A DNA stretch of 64,000 nt from Pseudopithomyces maydicus (GCA_026873275.1 JANTUC010000006.1:62001-126000); one strand, 5' to 3'; positions 1 to 11,152 are shown, counted from the first letter of the stretch. A program made the numbers and translations. Notes: generated from the letters alone by a model not told the origin.

Positions 1-1213
1 TTCTGCCTGTCACTGACCCCTGCTAATTGTAGAGCTGAAAGGACGTAGGAATAGGCGTAGGAGCCTGACAAGAAGGCTTATCAACAAGGCGTACTCACTA
101 CTAAAGCGGCCACAGGCAGGAATAGGTCGCCGTAAATCAGCCGCAGTTGTGGCGAAGTGAAAGACGGCGGTATAAGCATTGCAGCAGAAACGCAATTGTA
201 GAGCACAGCTCCAGGTACACTTGTTGTGCATGTTATGCTTTGGTGTAGCTCTATCGAGAAAACATCTAGATATACATAGAGATCCAGGGTCCACTTAGCC
301 ATAAGAGGAATGACATTACGTTATTTCTGGGTTCGCGCCAAACATACTCTCGATTCATTCGCCGTCGACGAGCTATCCCTTCTTAGTTAGACTTCAACGA
401 TGGCATATTAAACATTCTGTAACAAAGTGGCAGATCGGAGGATAAGCTTAATGTAATCTGACAAGCGTTGACAGTAAGCATCGGTGAAAAGTTCGTTCAG
501 GGCGTAACCTGGCGCCTAGAAAAGCTTATCCCTGGCAGATTGTCACAAGCCATAAGATTACAAGGCGTAACTATATAACGGGAACGTTGCAGAGCCAACA
601 ATTTAGATATTCAAAGGAGTCCTGTATCTCGGAGCGTTGCAGTGGGGGCCGTCGGGCAGATATATTCTTACTTAACAGCTAAATGCTAATAATTTGGCGG
701 ACAAGCTTTTACCTGCAGGTAGAATAGTTCAACAATTCGCGCACAGTAGAATGCTTTTTGATTGTAGGTCCGCCACGATAATCTGTGCAAAGCCGCTGAG
801 TCGTACTTTGTATCTATATAATCATATATATAAAATGAAATTCAACATGTACTCTTTTATACAGTAATTAGTAGTAATTTTTCTACATAATAAGCTTGAG
901 AATAGGTTAAGATATTTATTCATAGTAAGAATAGAAATACTGCACAGCCACCTCCTGCAGGGGACCAATACTCATAGGATTACCCTTGCAATACAGTACT
1001 ACTCTGTTACGTCATAGATGACCGTCAGATTTTAAGACTTGCCGCAGGGCGACACCCAAACAATCAGCGTCATCCTCTCTCAGACGTGAAGTCATAGATA
1101 ACTTACCAGGGATTTCCTGCTTCTACCTCTACATCGATTGGACCTTGCACTGCATTCTCTTCCCGCCGACCTTTTCTCCGTAGAACAGACTAACTTCAAG
1201 ACTAACCTCAACC
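1..1213. other. Intergenic, no supported gene
   Basis: No open frame here has a recognisable domain, signal peptide or convincing splice structure. The stretch is moderately AT-rich, with TA-rich patches near 810-900. The last 150 bases are the presumptive promoter and 5' leader of the ankyrin-like gene that starts at 1214. Confidence 0.6.
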
Positions 1214-2191
1214 ATGTCCGCCAATCCCACTCTGCAAGATCTCCAAGCCCTCGCCAAAACGGCCTGCGAACGCGATGACCCCTCTCAAATAGATGAAGCC
1301 TTCACCAACTGCTGCGGACAGGACAAATCCGCAGATCTCCTCCGATACAGCTGCCGCCTTGCCATCCAAAACAATGCGGAAAAGATTCTAAAATCTCTCA
1401 TCGAGAAACATGACTTGGACGTCCAACACCTGCCCCCGACGTTTGTTTCTGGTGCAGGACGATCGACAGTGATATTGGAGATCCTGCTCGCGCACGGCTG
1501 GGATATCAACTGGCGGCATGTCTCAGAGTCGGGTGCGGATGCGGAGCCCTTCATGTGGCACGTTACCGGCGACGAAGACTTGGTGGTTTGGTGTCTCGAA
1601 CATGGCGCAAGCCTGACTCCCATTCGTCAAGAGCGCCTTCATCCCAATGAGATAACACAGTCTCAATATAGCTGCAAGCAAGTTCTGGAACGCGCCGCGG
1701 CGCAAGGCAGCATCGCGACATTCGAGCTCCTGCGATCCAGAGGGGCGCCTCTGGGCTGGCGTCCGCTTCACCTTGCTGTGCAGGCTGCAGCCCTGGCGCT
1801 CCATCATGCGCGCGGAGAGGAGCCAGGAAAGTCGGACGAAGCGGCGCAAGTGGTGGAGCGTATGGACATGGTGCGCCATCTGGTCGATGTGGTCGGGGTC
1901 GACGTCAATGCCCTCGATCATCCCGTTGGCAAGAGGAGAGCCAACCGTATGGGTACACCGATGAATTACGTTGCAGACATGGATGGCCTGAATCACACCA
2001 GGGAACTTACCTGGCTGTTACTTGACCGAGGTGCGGATCCTATTCCAGGGCTAGAGGATGCGAAACAGATGGGATATACGGCCTTTATAGAGGACGTTAA
2101 CGCGTGGAAAGCACGGAGTACAGATAGCGGGAAAAGCACAATTTCTCTGTACGATCGACTAAAGACCATAGGTCACTCAATTGTAGGATGA
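1214..2191 (+). CDS. Ankyrin-repeat-like protein, single exon
   Basis: Uninterrupted 325-residue frame whose ATG sits in a good fungal context (CAACCATGTCC). The protein has degenerate ankyrin-type helix-loop segments: ILLAHGWDIN (about residue 89), FELLRSRGAPLGWRPLHLAV (about 170-190), VRHLVDVVGVDVNALD (about 220) and WLLLDRGADPI (about 270). The GAPLGWRPLHLAV and DRGADP pieces are the typical repeat core. There is no signal peptide or membrane segment, so it is probably an intracellular interaction protein; the partner cannot be inferred. Such orphan ankyrin proteins are common and variable in filamentous fungi. It stands alone, with gene-poor DNA on both sides. I am confident it is a gene and fairly confident of the fold, but no function can be assigned. 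Confidence 0.8.
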   Translation: MSANPTLQDLQALAKTACERDDPSQIDEAFTNCCGQDKSADLLRYSCRLAIQNNAEKILKSLIEKHDLDVQHLPPTFVSGAGRSTVILEILLAHGWDINWRHVSESGADAEPFMWHVTGDEDLVVWCLEHGASLTPIRQERLHPNEITQSQYSCKQVLERAAAQGSIATFELLRSRGAPLGWRPLHLAVQAAALALHHARGEEPGKSDEAAQVVERMDMVRHLVDVVGVDVNALDHPVGKRRANRMGTPMNYVADMDGLNHTRELTWLLLDRGADPIPGLEDAKQMGYTAFIEDVNAWKARSTDSGKSTISLYDRLKTIGHSIVG

Positions 2192-2350
2192 ATGGCCATA
2201 TACTTGGAAAGGCCCTTAGGCAACAGTCCCGTGCGGTCTATAACGCTGCATTCTCTTATGTTTCTTGCAGAACTCACTTGTGCCTCACTCAATGCCCTGC
2301 GGAAATCATCTGTATGTACAAGAGTTCCGTGCGCTAATATGTTGTTTTGT

Positions 2351-2443
2351 GTTTTAAAAAAGCAGCAGCTGAGTATAAGCTGACTAGGTGCAAATATTTG
2401 GTAGGATAAAACGCTGTCACACCTCTTGTGACAAGTATAAAAC
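2351..2443 (+). repeat. Dispersed repeat, copy 1 (with hairpin)
   Basis: About 93 bp that recur at 5583-5644 (shorter) and 47089-47175. The shared core is a T/A run followed by GCAGCAGCTGAGTATAAGCT and GACTAGGTGCAAATA. The right part contains an inverted repeat, TGTCAC (2415-2420) and GTGACA (2428-2433), with a 7-nt loop, followed by an A/T-rich end. It lies about 160 bp downstream of the ankyrin-like gene. It is probably the end of a decayed mobile element or a small non-autonomous element; the class is unknown. Confidence 0.7.
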
Positions 2444-3542
2444 GGTGCGCTAGTATAGATCTAGTGTAATATTGACGCTTAAAATTCACTAAGATGTCTT
2501 GTTTGCAGTAACAATTTCTTTTACTAGTGGTATCTTACCGCGCCGCCGCTGCCCTTCAGGTGTATAGTTCCTTAGGACATTGATTGAAAACCATGTAATT
2601 GGAAGGTGGCTTGGGCAACCTGATCCGAGGTCTAGTGACTGTTAGACAAGCTTGTGTATTCTGTAAACGCTAACTCGCCTACAGAGAAACATTCATTGGC
2701 TTATCGGTTAATTGTTCATAGTATACTCTCTTCAAGCGTCGCACCCACTCTCATCCTACAACGGCTCGCTCCAAGCGTCGAGCATAGTATTTACCTTAGG
2801 GTCATGCCGCACTGTCGTCGATTTTTACAATCCGATCTGTACTCACCTGAACAATAGGGGCAGCAACCAAAGCACCAGTTGAATAGTGTAACAATCGCTT
2901 ACTCAATAGTTGCATGTGGGTACCTCAGCAACGCACTAGTTAGCCTTAGATTGAGCATTTTACCGAGCGATTTCCTTAGTTGGGAAATTTCAAATGCAGA
3001 CGCTTAGTAGCGATGAGGCAAGTTGTCTCTTTAATCTGGCTTACATTATGGATCAGTCAAGACTCTCCTGGCCTAAGAATTAAAATTTGGTCATTCATTA
3101 TTAGTAAAGGCCCACTCTCAAAAACTAGTTCGAATATCTATGTGAGGAATCTAGGCGATGTACGAATAAGAAACCGAGGTCGATCAAACTTTTCTAACAT
3201 TTCCCACAGTGACTATCCTCGGTGATACGAAAGTAATCAAACCCTTAACACCACCATCCATAGCGCTGATCATCACTGAAGATCATGCGACTTGATTTCC
3301 GGGCGATCCCTGCCAGCTGAGACACATCGCAGGACAATCTTTCTGCCGACCTATCAATTGGCCATCGCCAGCGATTAGTATTCTTGATACGAATAGATAC
3401 ATATTTTAGATAAAATTTTGAAGGAGCGACAAGATTTTTTTACTGGTAATGACAGTATACAAAATATAGGATGGAACAGAGTGGAGGAATGCTCCAAAGA
3501 TCACAGATTGATGAGAATGGAAAGGAGCAAGCCTAATTTCCA
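2444..3542. other. Gene-poor stretch, nothing recognised
   Basis: Only short chance frames are present, without domains or splice logic. The right end is the 3' flank of the apple-domain gene that ends at 3543. Confidence 0.5.
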
Positions 3543-5446
3543 TCAAGGTAGCCAAACAATTTGTCCGTTCCTGAAAATACTAGCCCAGCCTGCATTGGAT
3601 ATTCTAGGCGATTTATCCATTCCATTTTTCTTCGTGTAACAGTGTAGTTTTCCATCGGACGGTCGACCTTCTAGCGCCCAGTTGGCATGGGTGCATTCGG
3701 AATCGGAAGTGCAAGCCTCTACACATTCTTTCGGTGAATCGACCCATAAATCCAAAATCACACGGCCGTCGCTGTCTGTGTATGGCGTTCAATATTAGCT
3801 GACTGATTAGAAATTTCCAAGGTTATTACTTACACCCGGAGCAGAATGCCTTCCACACTGTGTTCAGTTGAATGAAGGTAGATTCGTCAACGATGCCACC
3901 TATTAAGATAGTTAGCTTTGCGTAAAAGCGGGGGTGGGAGTCGTGGCGACAGCAAATTGGGAAGAAAGAGGAGAAAAGGCCAATGTATCACGGTTCATGT
4001 GTCTTACATCTTGAGTTCACGTATGGAGGTCGACAAAGAGTGTCACAGGTATCTTCATGACCTCCTGAACCACCAGAGCCTCCTGGCCCTCCTGGGCCTG
4101 GAATCTCGCGATCGTCAGGGCCTCCTGGTCCTCCTGGGATTCCGCGATCATCAGGGCCTCCTGGCCCTCCTGGGATTCTGCCATCATCAGGACCTCCTGG
4201 TCCTCCTGGGATTTCGCGATCGTCAGGACCTCCTGGTCCTCCTGGAATTCCACGATCGTCAGAACCTCCTGGCCCTCCTGGGATTCCGCGATCGTCAGGA
4301 CCTCCTGGTCCTCCTGGAATTTCCCGCTCATCAGGATCTCCTGGTCCTCCCGGAGTTTCGCGATCATCGGGACCTCCGGGGCCCCCTGGAATCTCACGAT
4401 CATCAGGACCACCAGGCCCTCCTGGAGGGGCTTCTCAGAATTATCCGAGCCACAGCCACACGCACTCACGCACCCTAGAGAGAATGCACTCTGAAATCCT
4501 GGTGCCATGAGACTGGGTTTACCATGGTGGTTACTGTAATAGCACTTCTTGCTATTATGATGGTAGTCGACGCTGTGGCAAGGGATGTACTTTGAACAAG
4601 CATTCATGCAGTCTTCAAAGGTCGGTTGTTCATCTTCGTAGACAACTGAAGTTCCGTGTCGTTTCGCACAGTCAACATGAAATAACTACAAACATCAGTT
4701 AGGATATGAGATCTCAGCGAGAAATATATTAGCGTGGCTCACCTCGCCGCTTTGGGACTTATAATGTTCATCTTCTTCCAGAGAACAACTGATCGGGCGA
4801 TTGACGATCGGACATTTGACATCTGGGCAGGCAACAGTGAGCGTGTCCGGGGAGTCTATTCCTGGCGGGGTGGTGATGTAAGCGTAGTCATGTCTATCAT
4901 CAACGCACCCTACAGTAGAGAAGCCACCTGTGCTGTAAAGCGCGCAGGTTCCACTAGGCACGTCTTGGTCATTGTTGACTGAGTACAGGAAGCTGGTAGA
5001 CGAAATATCAGTGTTGCATTTACATGCCTAAATTATTAAAGAGACTTACCTCTGACAGTTATTTGTGGTACTGCACTTTGTTGCACACTCCTGAAGATTA
5101 GGTACTATAGAAGTAGTCCCCGGAATTCGGATGGCATTTTTTCCATGAGTACAACATAGGAGAGTCCAGTGAGCCCCATCCTCTGTAGTGAAAATATCGC
5201 CATTTCCTATCAAACACTGATGTTAGAGGTCCGTTCAATATATCAAAGAAGATATTTACCATCAGGACAGCTCGGTCGTTCTGTGATACGATGGACACTC
5301 TTCGGTTGAACCAGACGATTGGATGGGCAGGATCGTTGGGTGTTGATACGCTGCTGTATATCTTGGGCGTTCACGGTGAGGGATAAGGCCAAAAGGGCCA
5401 CTGTGCCAAGGCGTAACCGCCCTAACCAGCTATTGCGACATACCAT
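3543..5446 (-). CDS. Secreted apple/PAN-domain protein with collagen-like Gly-Pro repeat
   Basis: Seven-exon model, complement of 3543-3775, 3834-3899, 4008-4430, 4523-4685, 4743-4992, 5050-5206 and 5260-5446; all phases agree and give 492 residues. Exon 1 encodes an N-terminal signal peptide (hydrophobic LGTVALLALSLTVNA). At least three Cys-rich apple-type modules follow: about residues 40-120 (QECATKC), about 200-250 (FEDCMNACS, then CHSVDYHHNSKKCYY) and a C-terminal one about 420-490 (ECVEACTSDSECTHANW). Between the second and third lies a nine-unit Gly/Pro/Asp repeat of the type PGGPGGPDDREI. No membrane anchor is visible, so it is probably secreted and carbohydrate- or protein-binding. 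The least certain junction is the 4431-4522 intron (GTAAAC...AAG), chosen because it alone reaches the repeat in a frame that matches the downstream exons. The repeat is also open in a second frame on this strand. Confidence 0.72.
4102..4425 (-). repeat. 36-bp coding minisatellite, nine units
   Basis: Nine tandem units of 36 bp, each encoding a 12-residue block of the form P-G-G-P-G-G-P-D-D-R-[EG]-I in the chosen minus-strand frame. Units differ by point changes only; length is kept at 36 bp. Two of the three minus-strand frames are open across it. The plus strand also reads as Gly-Pro-Pro triplets, because the G-G-P codons are near-complementary to G-P-P codons. Confidence 0.9.
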
Positions 5447-5582
5447 ACTTGCGTTTCAAGAGGAAAGAATGACGGGATGGCGCTTTGCCCGAAGTGCGAG
5501 TTCGAATCCCCTTGTATTTATTTTAAAGGTCGTTTGTATGATGAAATATTGTCCGGAGTGACTACTGAAACTTGTGTTGAGT

Positions 5583-5644
5583 GTTTTAAAAAAGCAGTAG
5601 CTGAGTATAAGCTGACTAGGTTCAAATGCTTGGTGGACTGAAAC
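5583..5644 (+). repeat. Dispersed repeat, copy 2 (short)
   Basis: Matches copy 1 over its left half (T/A run, then GCAGTAGCTGAGTATAAGCT and GACTAGGTTCAAAT). It diverges before the hairpin seen in copies 1 and 3. It lies just upstream (on the plus strand) of the first exon of the apple/collagen-like gene. Confidence 0.65.
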
Positions 5645-6654
5645 TTAATTGCATGTAGCTGAACCTTCTGTCATCTACGGATCGATTCAACGGCAGCAAT
5701 CCGTGGAAACTCTACAGGAAGATCAGGTAACGCATTCGTCAATTGTTTTTGAAAGACCATTTTGGTTTACTTGGCCAGTAACCTATTATACGGATTTATG
5801 CATATGGAAACCCTTAGAGCATAAATTAGCATAATCAAAACGTGTTTATCATGTCGGGTAGATCCTGTTGACGTTTACTCTTAGAGTTTCCTTAGATAGT
5901 GTATCAAGATCAATTCACAACACACGCTTTCTCTAAACGTGCCTGCACAGCTCTACAGATTTTTATCCAAGTCTTTTGTTGCGCTATGCTACGTAATATT
6001 CGTAGACCCTGAAACGTCCGTGCTTTACCAAAGGGTGCAGTGATATGTCTCGCTAACTTACCACTATCTCAACTTTCTGCTCTAATAATGGGTCCCTGAT
6101 CTTACTATTCGGCGACCTTTCCAATGCAGAGATAATCGATGAGAGCCCTAGAAAGTGCACGGAAACCTACATTTTCGTGACTGCGGCTAGAATAAGCGAG
6201 CTCAACGGTTTACGTGCGGTTGTAAAATGTCGTCCAGCTCGGACTCCCCCACAGCCGATGAACTGTAGATTGACCTACGTTGCGCCTTACATCATATATT
6301 TATAGCGTCACACTGCATAGTCTTTCCAGTTTTGTACCAAGGTATTGGGTCGAGACCGTTCTAGCTTACATCAATCCAAGCGGCTTATCCATATCGTGAG
6401 ACGGTTCCTTTATTCCAAAACACTTTTCCCCGCATTATCTACCATCTCGTTGAGCTTCTAGACGTAATTGCTCTGAACTTTAAAACGAATGATTCTCTGG
6501 GTACCTGAACTCTAGGTTGATCATCACACCCCCGCGCATATCAAGCTATATGTGTCCAACATGTGTATTTGAACCAACACTGATAAACAACTTGTCTTCT
6601 TCTTCTATATTCTAAAGGCTCATCTCTGATCAGCTTTATTAGCCTTCTCTCATA
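5645..6654. other. Intergenic, no supported gene
   Basis: About 1 kb without a credible frame. The right end is the promoter and leader of the gene starting at 6655. Confidence 0.5.
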
Positions 6655-7644
6655 ATGTTATCTATCGTTAAGCCTCTTTTAGGGCTAGCCCTGTTCTTTG
6701 CGCGCCTCCAGGCCGAAACACCGTACGAGACGCTTTGCAACTCACCGCCCTCCCAGCCAGAAGAACTTGAGCCTGGCGTCACAGTGACATACAAGTGCGG
6801 CCATGCGTTTTACCCGGAGGATTGGACTCGGGAATCCTCTTTTGCCGCAACACCGAAGGCTTGTGCTCTACAATGTGCTCAGTGGTCATCTGAAGGTCGT
6901 TGTGGCTGGCAAAACAACGTATGCTACCTATACAATGCTGGTAAAAACTCTGCTTCAAGACTCGGAGGTGTTGCGATCTATGTCAAAACAATTTCTAGCC
7001 CAGTACCCGACTGCAGCGCCATAATAGACCAGTGCAACCAGGATATTGCAGCCAAGGAGAACACGATCACGTCCCAACGGCAAACGATCACGACGCTGGA
7101 AAATGAAAAGCGGAGCTACGCAGGCACCCTCGGCAATCAAGAAGCTGAAATAACGAGGCTACAGAGTGAGAAAGAACAGTTACAAGTCTGGTTGGACTAC
7201 GCTGCACCGAAAATTGGCCCAGGTGCACAACCATGCTCGGCTGACTTCCTTGATAGTAGCAGAATCAAAAGTGAGTGTTTAACTGTACCTGAACAATAAA
7301 TCTTCGGAAAAGGCTGACAAGTTATGATCGGTAGCACGCGCAGACCACAGATGCATTTTTACAGTCGATGGAAAGTTGTTTAGATTCTTCTACCTCAAGA
7401 GTATGTTGGTCAAATAATTAATTAGAAAGGTAGATAACTAATTTTTACAGGCAGTCCTATGGAGCTTAACGAGAAAAGTCTATCTGATGCAACTATTCAA
7501 ACATGCGGCGCTGTCTGTGCCAAAGACCCCAAATGTGTAAGGTTTTTAGTTACCATATACAAAAATTGCTATACCGATAGTATTGGGGGTACAGAAGAAC
7601 CAACCAATAATAGCTTTCACCACAACTATCACCGCTTGAATTAG
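6655..7644 (+). CDS. Secreted apple-domain protein with coiled coil
   Basis: Two exons, 6655-7270 and 7451-7644, joined across a GTGAGT...TTTTTACAG intron; the phases agree and give 269 residues. Residues 1-20 form a signal peptide (VKPLLGLALFFARLQA). An apple/PAN-like module covers about 28-110, with Cys in YKCGHAFY, CALQCAQW and RCGWQNNVCYLY. A Gln/Glu-rich heptad segment follows at about 120-180 (DIAAKENTITSQRQTITTLE and on), predicted as a coiled coil. A second short Cys module is encoded by exon 2 (TCGAVCAKDPKCVRF). The layout (signal, apple, coiled coil, apple) is seen in uncharacterised secreted fungal proteins. It faces away from the other apple gene at 3543-5446 across 1.2 kb, suggesting a related pair. 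Extracellular or wall-associated is likely; the ligand is unknown. Confidence 0.8.
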
Positions 7645-9338
7645 CATTAGGGTTGGAGTTCTTTCTATGCGAAAGTGAACCACCTGTCCCAGCTTCTCCA
7701 GCTGTACGAGTGTATTTAACCTCTTCAAGCAATAGTAATGATTTGGACTGGTCTTGTAGCGCTTGTGCTTCCAGATGTCGTTTCAGTGGGACGGTGTCTA
7801 GTACGAGTAACGATCTTCTGTCCTCGTCTTTGAGACTAGGATCTCTAACGGGGCGGTTTCTGTGTGGGACGGCTGTGTTGCGGAGTTGACTTGCGATTCT
7901 CTGTTGCAGGATGTGCTCTCTCTTGTCGCCGGAAGGCGTATGGACAACTTCCCGCACCCTGGCCTTATTTTGTTCAGTTTTTGCTGCCGGTGGACGCTGT
8001 GATAGTGGTGCGACACTTTCTGAAGGCAGTTATGTGTTATGCTTTATTGCTATGCATCCTTCGGCTATTTTGAGGGGCTCTATGTGAATGTGGACTGGCT
8101 GTGGTGGATGAGGTGGACGAAAGTTGCCTATTCTATGCACAATATCTACACATTTACTTTTTAAAGTTCTTGTACTACTCTACCTCATCTTGCAACTTCC
8201 CTATGCTGTAGAAGCTTAAAGAGAGTGATTTATTCTATCCTTTTAATAACTCGTTCGCGTTTTTTTTCCGTTTCTTGACCTTTAAATTTCTTAGCTGGTC
8301 TTTCTGAGGTCTGCCCGTATTTTTCTTTTTTTCATGTTTCTTTTATTCGGGATTGTCAAGCACAAGGCTACAAATCAGCGACGTGATTTCACAGATACAG
8401 TATCTCCGAATTCATTGCCATATTCACCCAAACGCCATTAGAGCTTAATAAAGCTGGTGATTTGAGGTTCCAGCTTGATATACAGTCAGACTTCTTAACA
8501 TACTAAATCGGTGCTCTCTAAGATCTGGACGACATATTGCAATCGAAAGGTGTGACCGGCTATTACCATTATCTACTAAATTGACCACAGATAGTATTTC
8601 AACCCTGCTATCTAGTGGAAATCAAGTGAGGTTACGATTTTGGAGATGAATGTATGGCACGGCATACAACGAAGCCCGACCATGGAAGCAACCACCCGAC
8701 ATGCAGACACATGTCCAAATAAGGAAATTCAGACTCCCTGAGAAGGTTCCAGGTCAAGAAAAAGCAAGTAGGCGGGATTGGCCCGTGGGACACCTCATCA
8801 TTGAAATTGCCATCCAGGTGGGTCAGCCCCAAACCATGCACCACTGTGCGTGGTATGAATGAGTTCGACAATTGGCTGGAAAGCAATTGCCGACGTTGCA
8901 TTATCGCTGCAATATGATCCACCCTCGAGCGATCGCAGCTTCCAAATTGACCGAAGTAATAGTCCGATAAATGCACATGAAGTCCGATCGCTAAGCGCGG
9001 TAGACGAACCCCGCACAATGCATGTAATACTGTCAAGGGTCAAGATCCTTCGACACTAGACTTCATTTTTAATGGACAATCTATTGCGTTACCAACACGG
9101 AGCATTGCAGGTCGATCCTCAGATCGAAATCACCACATGTTGGTTTTTTGAGGGGGCCGGGGTTAAATGGCCCCCAAATAGTTGCTTTCGTCAGCACAAC
9201 TGCATCACCAAGCAAAGGCATGACACTTGTGATACACCATTGATCAAGTTCAATAGATTAAAAGAGTGACATAGTTGCATATGTAGAAGTACGACCTTGC
9301 TCCAACAATCTCAGCCATGCAACCATCCCACGTCTGCC
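7645..9338. other. Gene-poor stretch, nothing recognised
   Basis: Frames of up to 135 codons occur on both strands (for example near 7550-7957 and 8632-9036), but none has a domain, signal peptide or splice support. T-rich low-complexity sequence lies around 8250-8345. Confidence 0.45.
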
Positions 9339-9626
9339 TCACTTGTCGTTGATTGCGTGGTAAGCGTACACGACATCCTCGTCGCGATCGACATCAGGGT
9401 AGACGACCCATTCGTCATTGTCTAAAGTCCGAATTAATAGTGGGTACCAGGTCGCTTAGAATCGCCCCACCTGGAGTAGGCTCGGCCCGGACGGCTACAT
9501 GCTCTAGTACCAGAAGTCAGTGGAACGCCTTGATCCATCAGGATGAATAACAGACATACCATCGGAAGGAATAGGTGCTGCCAAGGCAACAGTGAATAAT
9601 AGACTCAGGATTGCGATGAATTTCAT
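9339..9626 (-). CDS. Small secreted peptide, 49 residues, two exons
   Basis: Found by splicing; neither exon alone forms a long frame. Complement of 9339-9421 and 9560-9626, joined by a GTATGT...CTTTAG intron of 138 nt; phases agree and give 49 residues plus stop. Residues 1-17 are a textbook signal peptide (MKFIAILSLLFTVALAA), leaving a mature acidic peptide of about 32 residues that begins PIPSDD. The mature part holds two related segments, DEWVVYPDVD and DEDVVYAYH, so a D-E-x-V-V-Y unit occurs twice with an Arg between. There is no Cys and no Lys-Arg Kex2 site. A TATAAATA box lies about 100 nt upstream of the ATG. The gene is about 540 bp from a UstYa-type oxidase gene, so it may be either a small secreted effector-like peptide or the precursor of a ribosomal peptide natural product. 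Its existence is well supported by signal peptide, splice sites and phase; its role is inference. Confidence 0.68.
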
Positions 9627-9723
9627 TGTGGAAGCGGTGAATCGAAAGCGCTAGGTAGCTATTTGGTATGTGGACGGATGGTTAGTGTAGGTGTTCGTTA
9701 TCGGTCGTAGTCAGTCGAAGTCT

Positions 9724-9731
9724 TATTTATA
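9724..9731 (-). promoter_or_regulatory. TATA box of the small secreted peptide gene
   Basis: TATAAATA on the minus strand, about 98-105 nt upstream of the ATG at 9626. The distance is normal for a fungal TATA promoter with a short leader. Confidence 0.5.
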
Positions 9732-10164
9732 CCATATCAGTACGCGCCGAATTTACTTTTGGGGATACGGATAATCAACACTCCATTCGGTAGGTTCCTT
9801 TCACTGTGAGCTGGGAGACGCATTGCATAGTCACTTTGATAGATCTTCGGCAACTGCTATGGGCAGTTAGCATCGGAGTCCACAGTGTGCATGCTCATAC
9901 ATGCATGAGAGCTAACGTTCTCTGACCCCTACGGTCGCCGATTAGATATTGCGGCACAGCGAGGGGATTCGCTGTCTAGTTACGCCTGAATACAGGATCC
10001 CCTTGTCTTCGATTTAGCCTCAATCTGTCCAAAGAAGAAACAGGGTTGTGCGAAAACTGGGCTTGGAACTTCAGAATCGGTGTTGACAGTTTTGCAAGTG
10101 AGAAGAAACTCCTACGAGGACGTCCAAAACCTTTGCCAGGCCCACCAATAGTGCAACTAATACT

Positions 10165-11040
10165 ATGAACTTTGAGAAAGAGCCATTTCTTGGTGATGAC
10201 GAAGTCTTGAGGACTGAATCTTTGGCCGCCCAGTCTTCAAGAATTTTGAAAGGACGATTGTGGTTGGTTCTCCACACCGTTCTTATTGCAACCTACACTG
10301 GGGTTTTCGTGTGGTCAACAAGACAAAACTGTCTTCTTGAAACATCGCTTCATCGTATGTTTGAAGAAAAGTTCCCCCAATAATACAACCTATGTGCTGA
10401 TACAAATAGCCATCAATCATCTCGGAGTAGCTGTAGCTCCCAAAGCCTATGACGACTTCGAGAAATCACCATTTGCTGGCCTTCCTTCACCGTCTATCGA
10501 TGCATCATGGCATTACCTACTTGAGCCAACAACCATAAGAGTTACTTCCGAAGAGCTGGCTCAGAGCAATCAGACCTCAGTAACACTTCCAGGAGGAGGT
10601 TATATGGCTTGGCTTGGTGTCTTCCATGAGCTTCACTGTATCGTAAGTTGTCTTTACAACATGGCGACGTTGTCCTAACATTTACGCTAGAAGATGGTGA
10701 GACAATGGGTATACCGTGACTATTACTACCCTAACATTACCAACGACGAGTTCGAGGAATCGAGCATCCACGCTGGTACGTGAGCGATTTCTTCTAATGC
10801 GGATTTTTTTCTTGGCTAACAGCAATTTTAGATCATTGTTTGGATATTTTGAGGAGTGCCACTCTGTGTCATGGCGACACTACTTTAACAACATTTGGCT
10901 GGACGACAAAGTCAAAGCCTCAACTCAATACACGTCCAATAGAACACAAATGTGTGGACTGGGAGCAGCTTATGAATTCAGTGAAGGATCGAGTCGTTCA
11001 CAGGGAAGAGATGGAAGCGATGGCCAATCCGAATTTGTAG
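10165..11040 (+). CDS. UstYa-family (DUF3328) oxidase-like protein A
   Basis: Four exons, 10165-10354, 10410-10642, 10691-10775 and 10832-11040; phases agree and give 238 residues. It starts with a short cytosolic segment containing EKEPFLGDDE, then one membrane helix at about 30-50 (LWLVLHTVLIATYTGVFVW). The luminal part carries the family's paired signature: HELHCI (exon 2 end) and DHCLDILR (exon 4). The His-x-x-His-Cys motifs are thought to bind metal and serve in oxidative peptide cyclisation or in oxidation of other products. In dikaritin-type pathways such proteins work in pairs; the second copy lies 113 bp away, tail to tail. In the second motif the first His is not visible (HADHCLDILR after splicing reads His-Ala-Asp-His-Cys, so the motif is kept across the exon junction). 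Family assignment is firm; the substrate is unknown. Confidence 0.88.
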
Positions 11041-11152
11041 TCTTGCGAGACTAGATTCTCTTTCTAAAGAATCAATCATCAACAATACAATCTCAATAAA
11101 TATATTCACTGCCTCCACTATCATAAAAGTCAATCCAGGTTATATACGTCAA

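Noticed and set aside
3918..4478. Plus-strand frame across the minisatellite, and a plus-strand Gly-Pro-Pro collagen-like reading
   Set aside because: Flanking exons with signal peptide and apple Cys patterns are all on the minus strand, and correct splice sites exist only there.
5455..5520. Possible tRNA gene (GTTCGAATCC)
   Set aside because: The T stem does not pair and no D or anticodon arm can be folded; kept only as a B-box-like observation.
7550..7957. 135-codon minus-strand frame
   Set aside because: No domain, overlaps the last exon of a well-supported gene on the other strand, no splice partners.
8632..9043. Overlapping frames of 66-134 codons on both strands
   Set aside because: No family resemblance or signal peptide; overlapping frames on both strands suggest chance.
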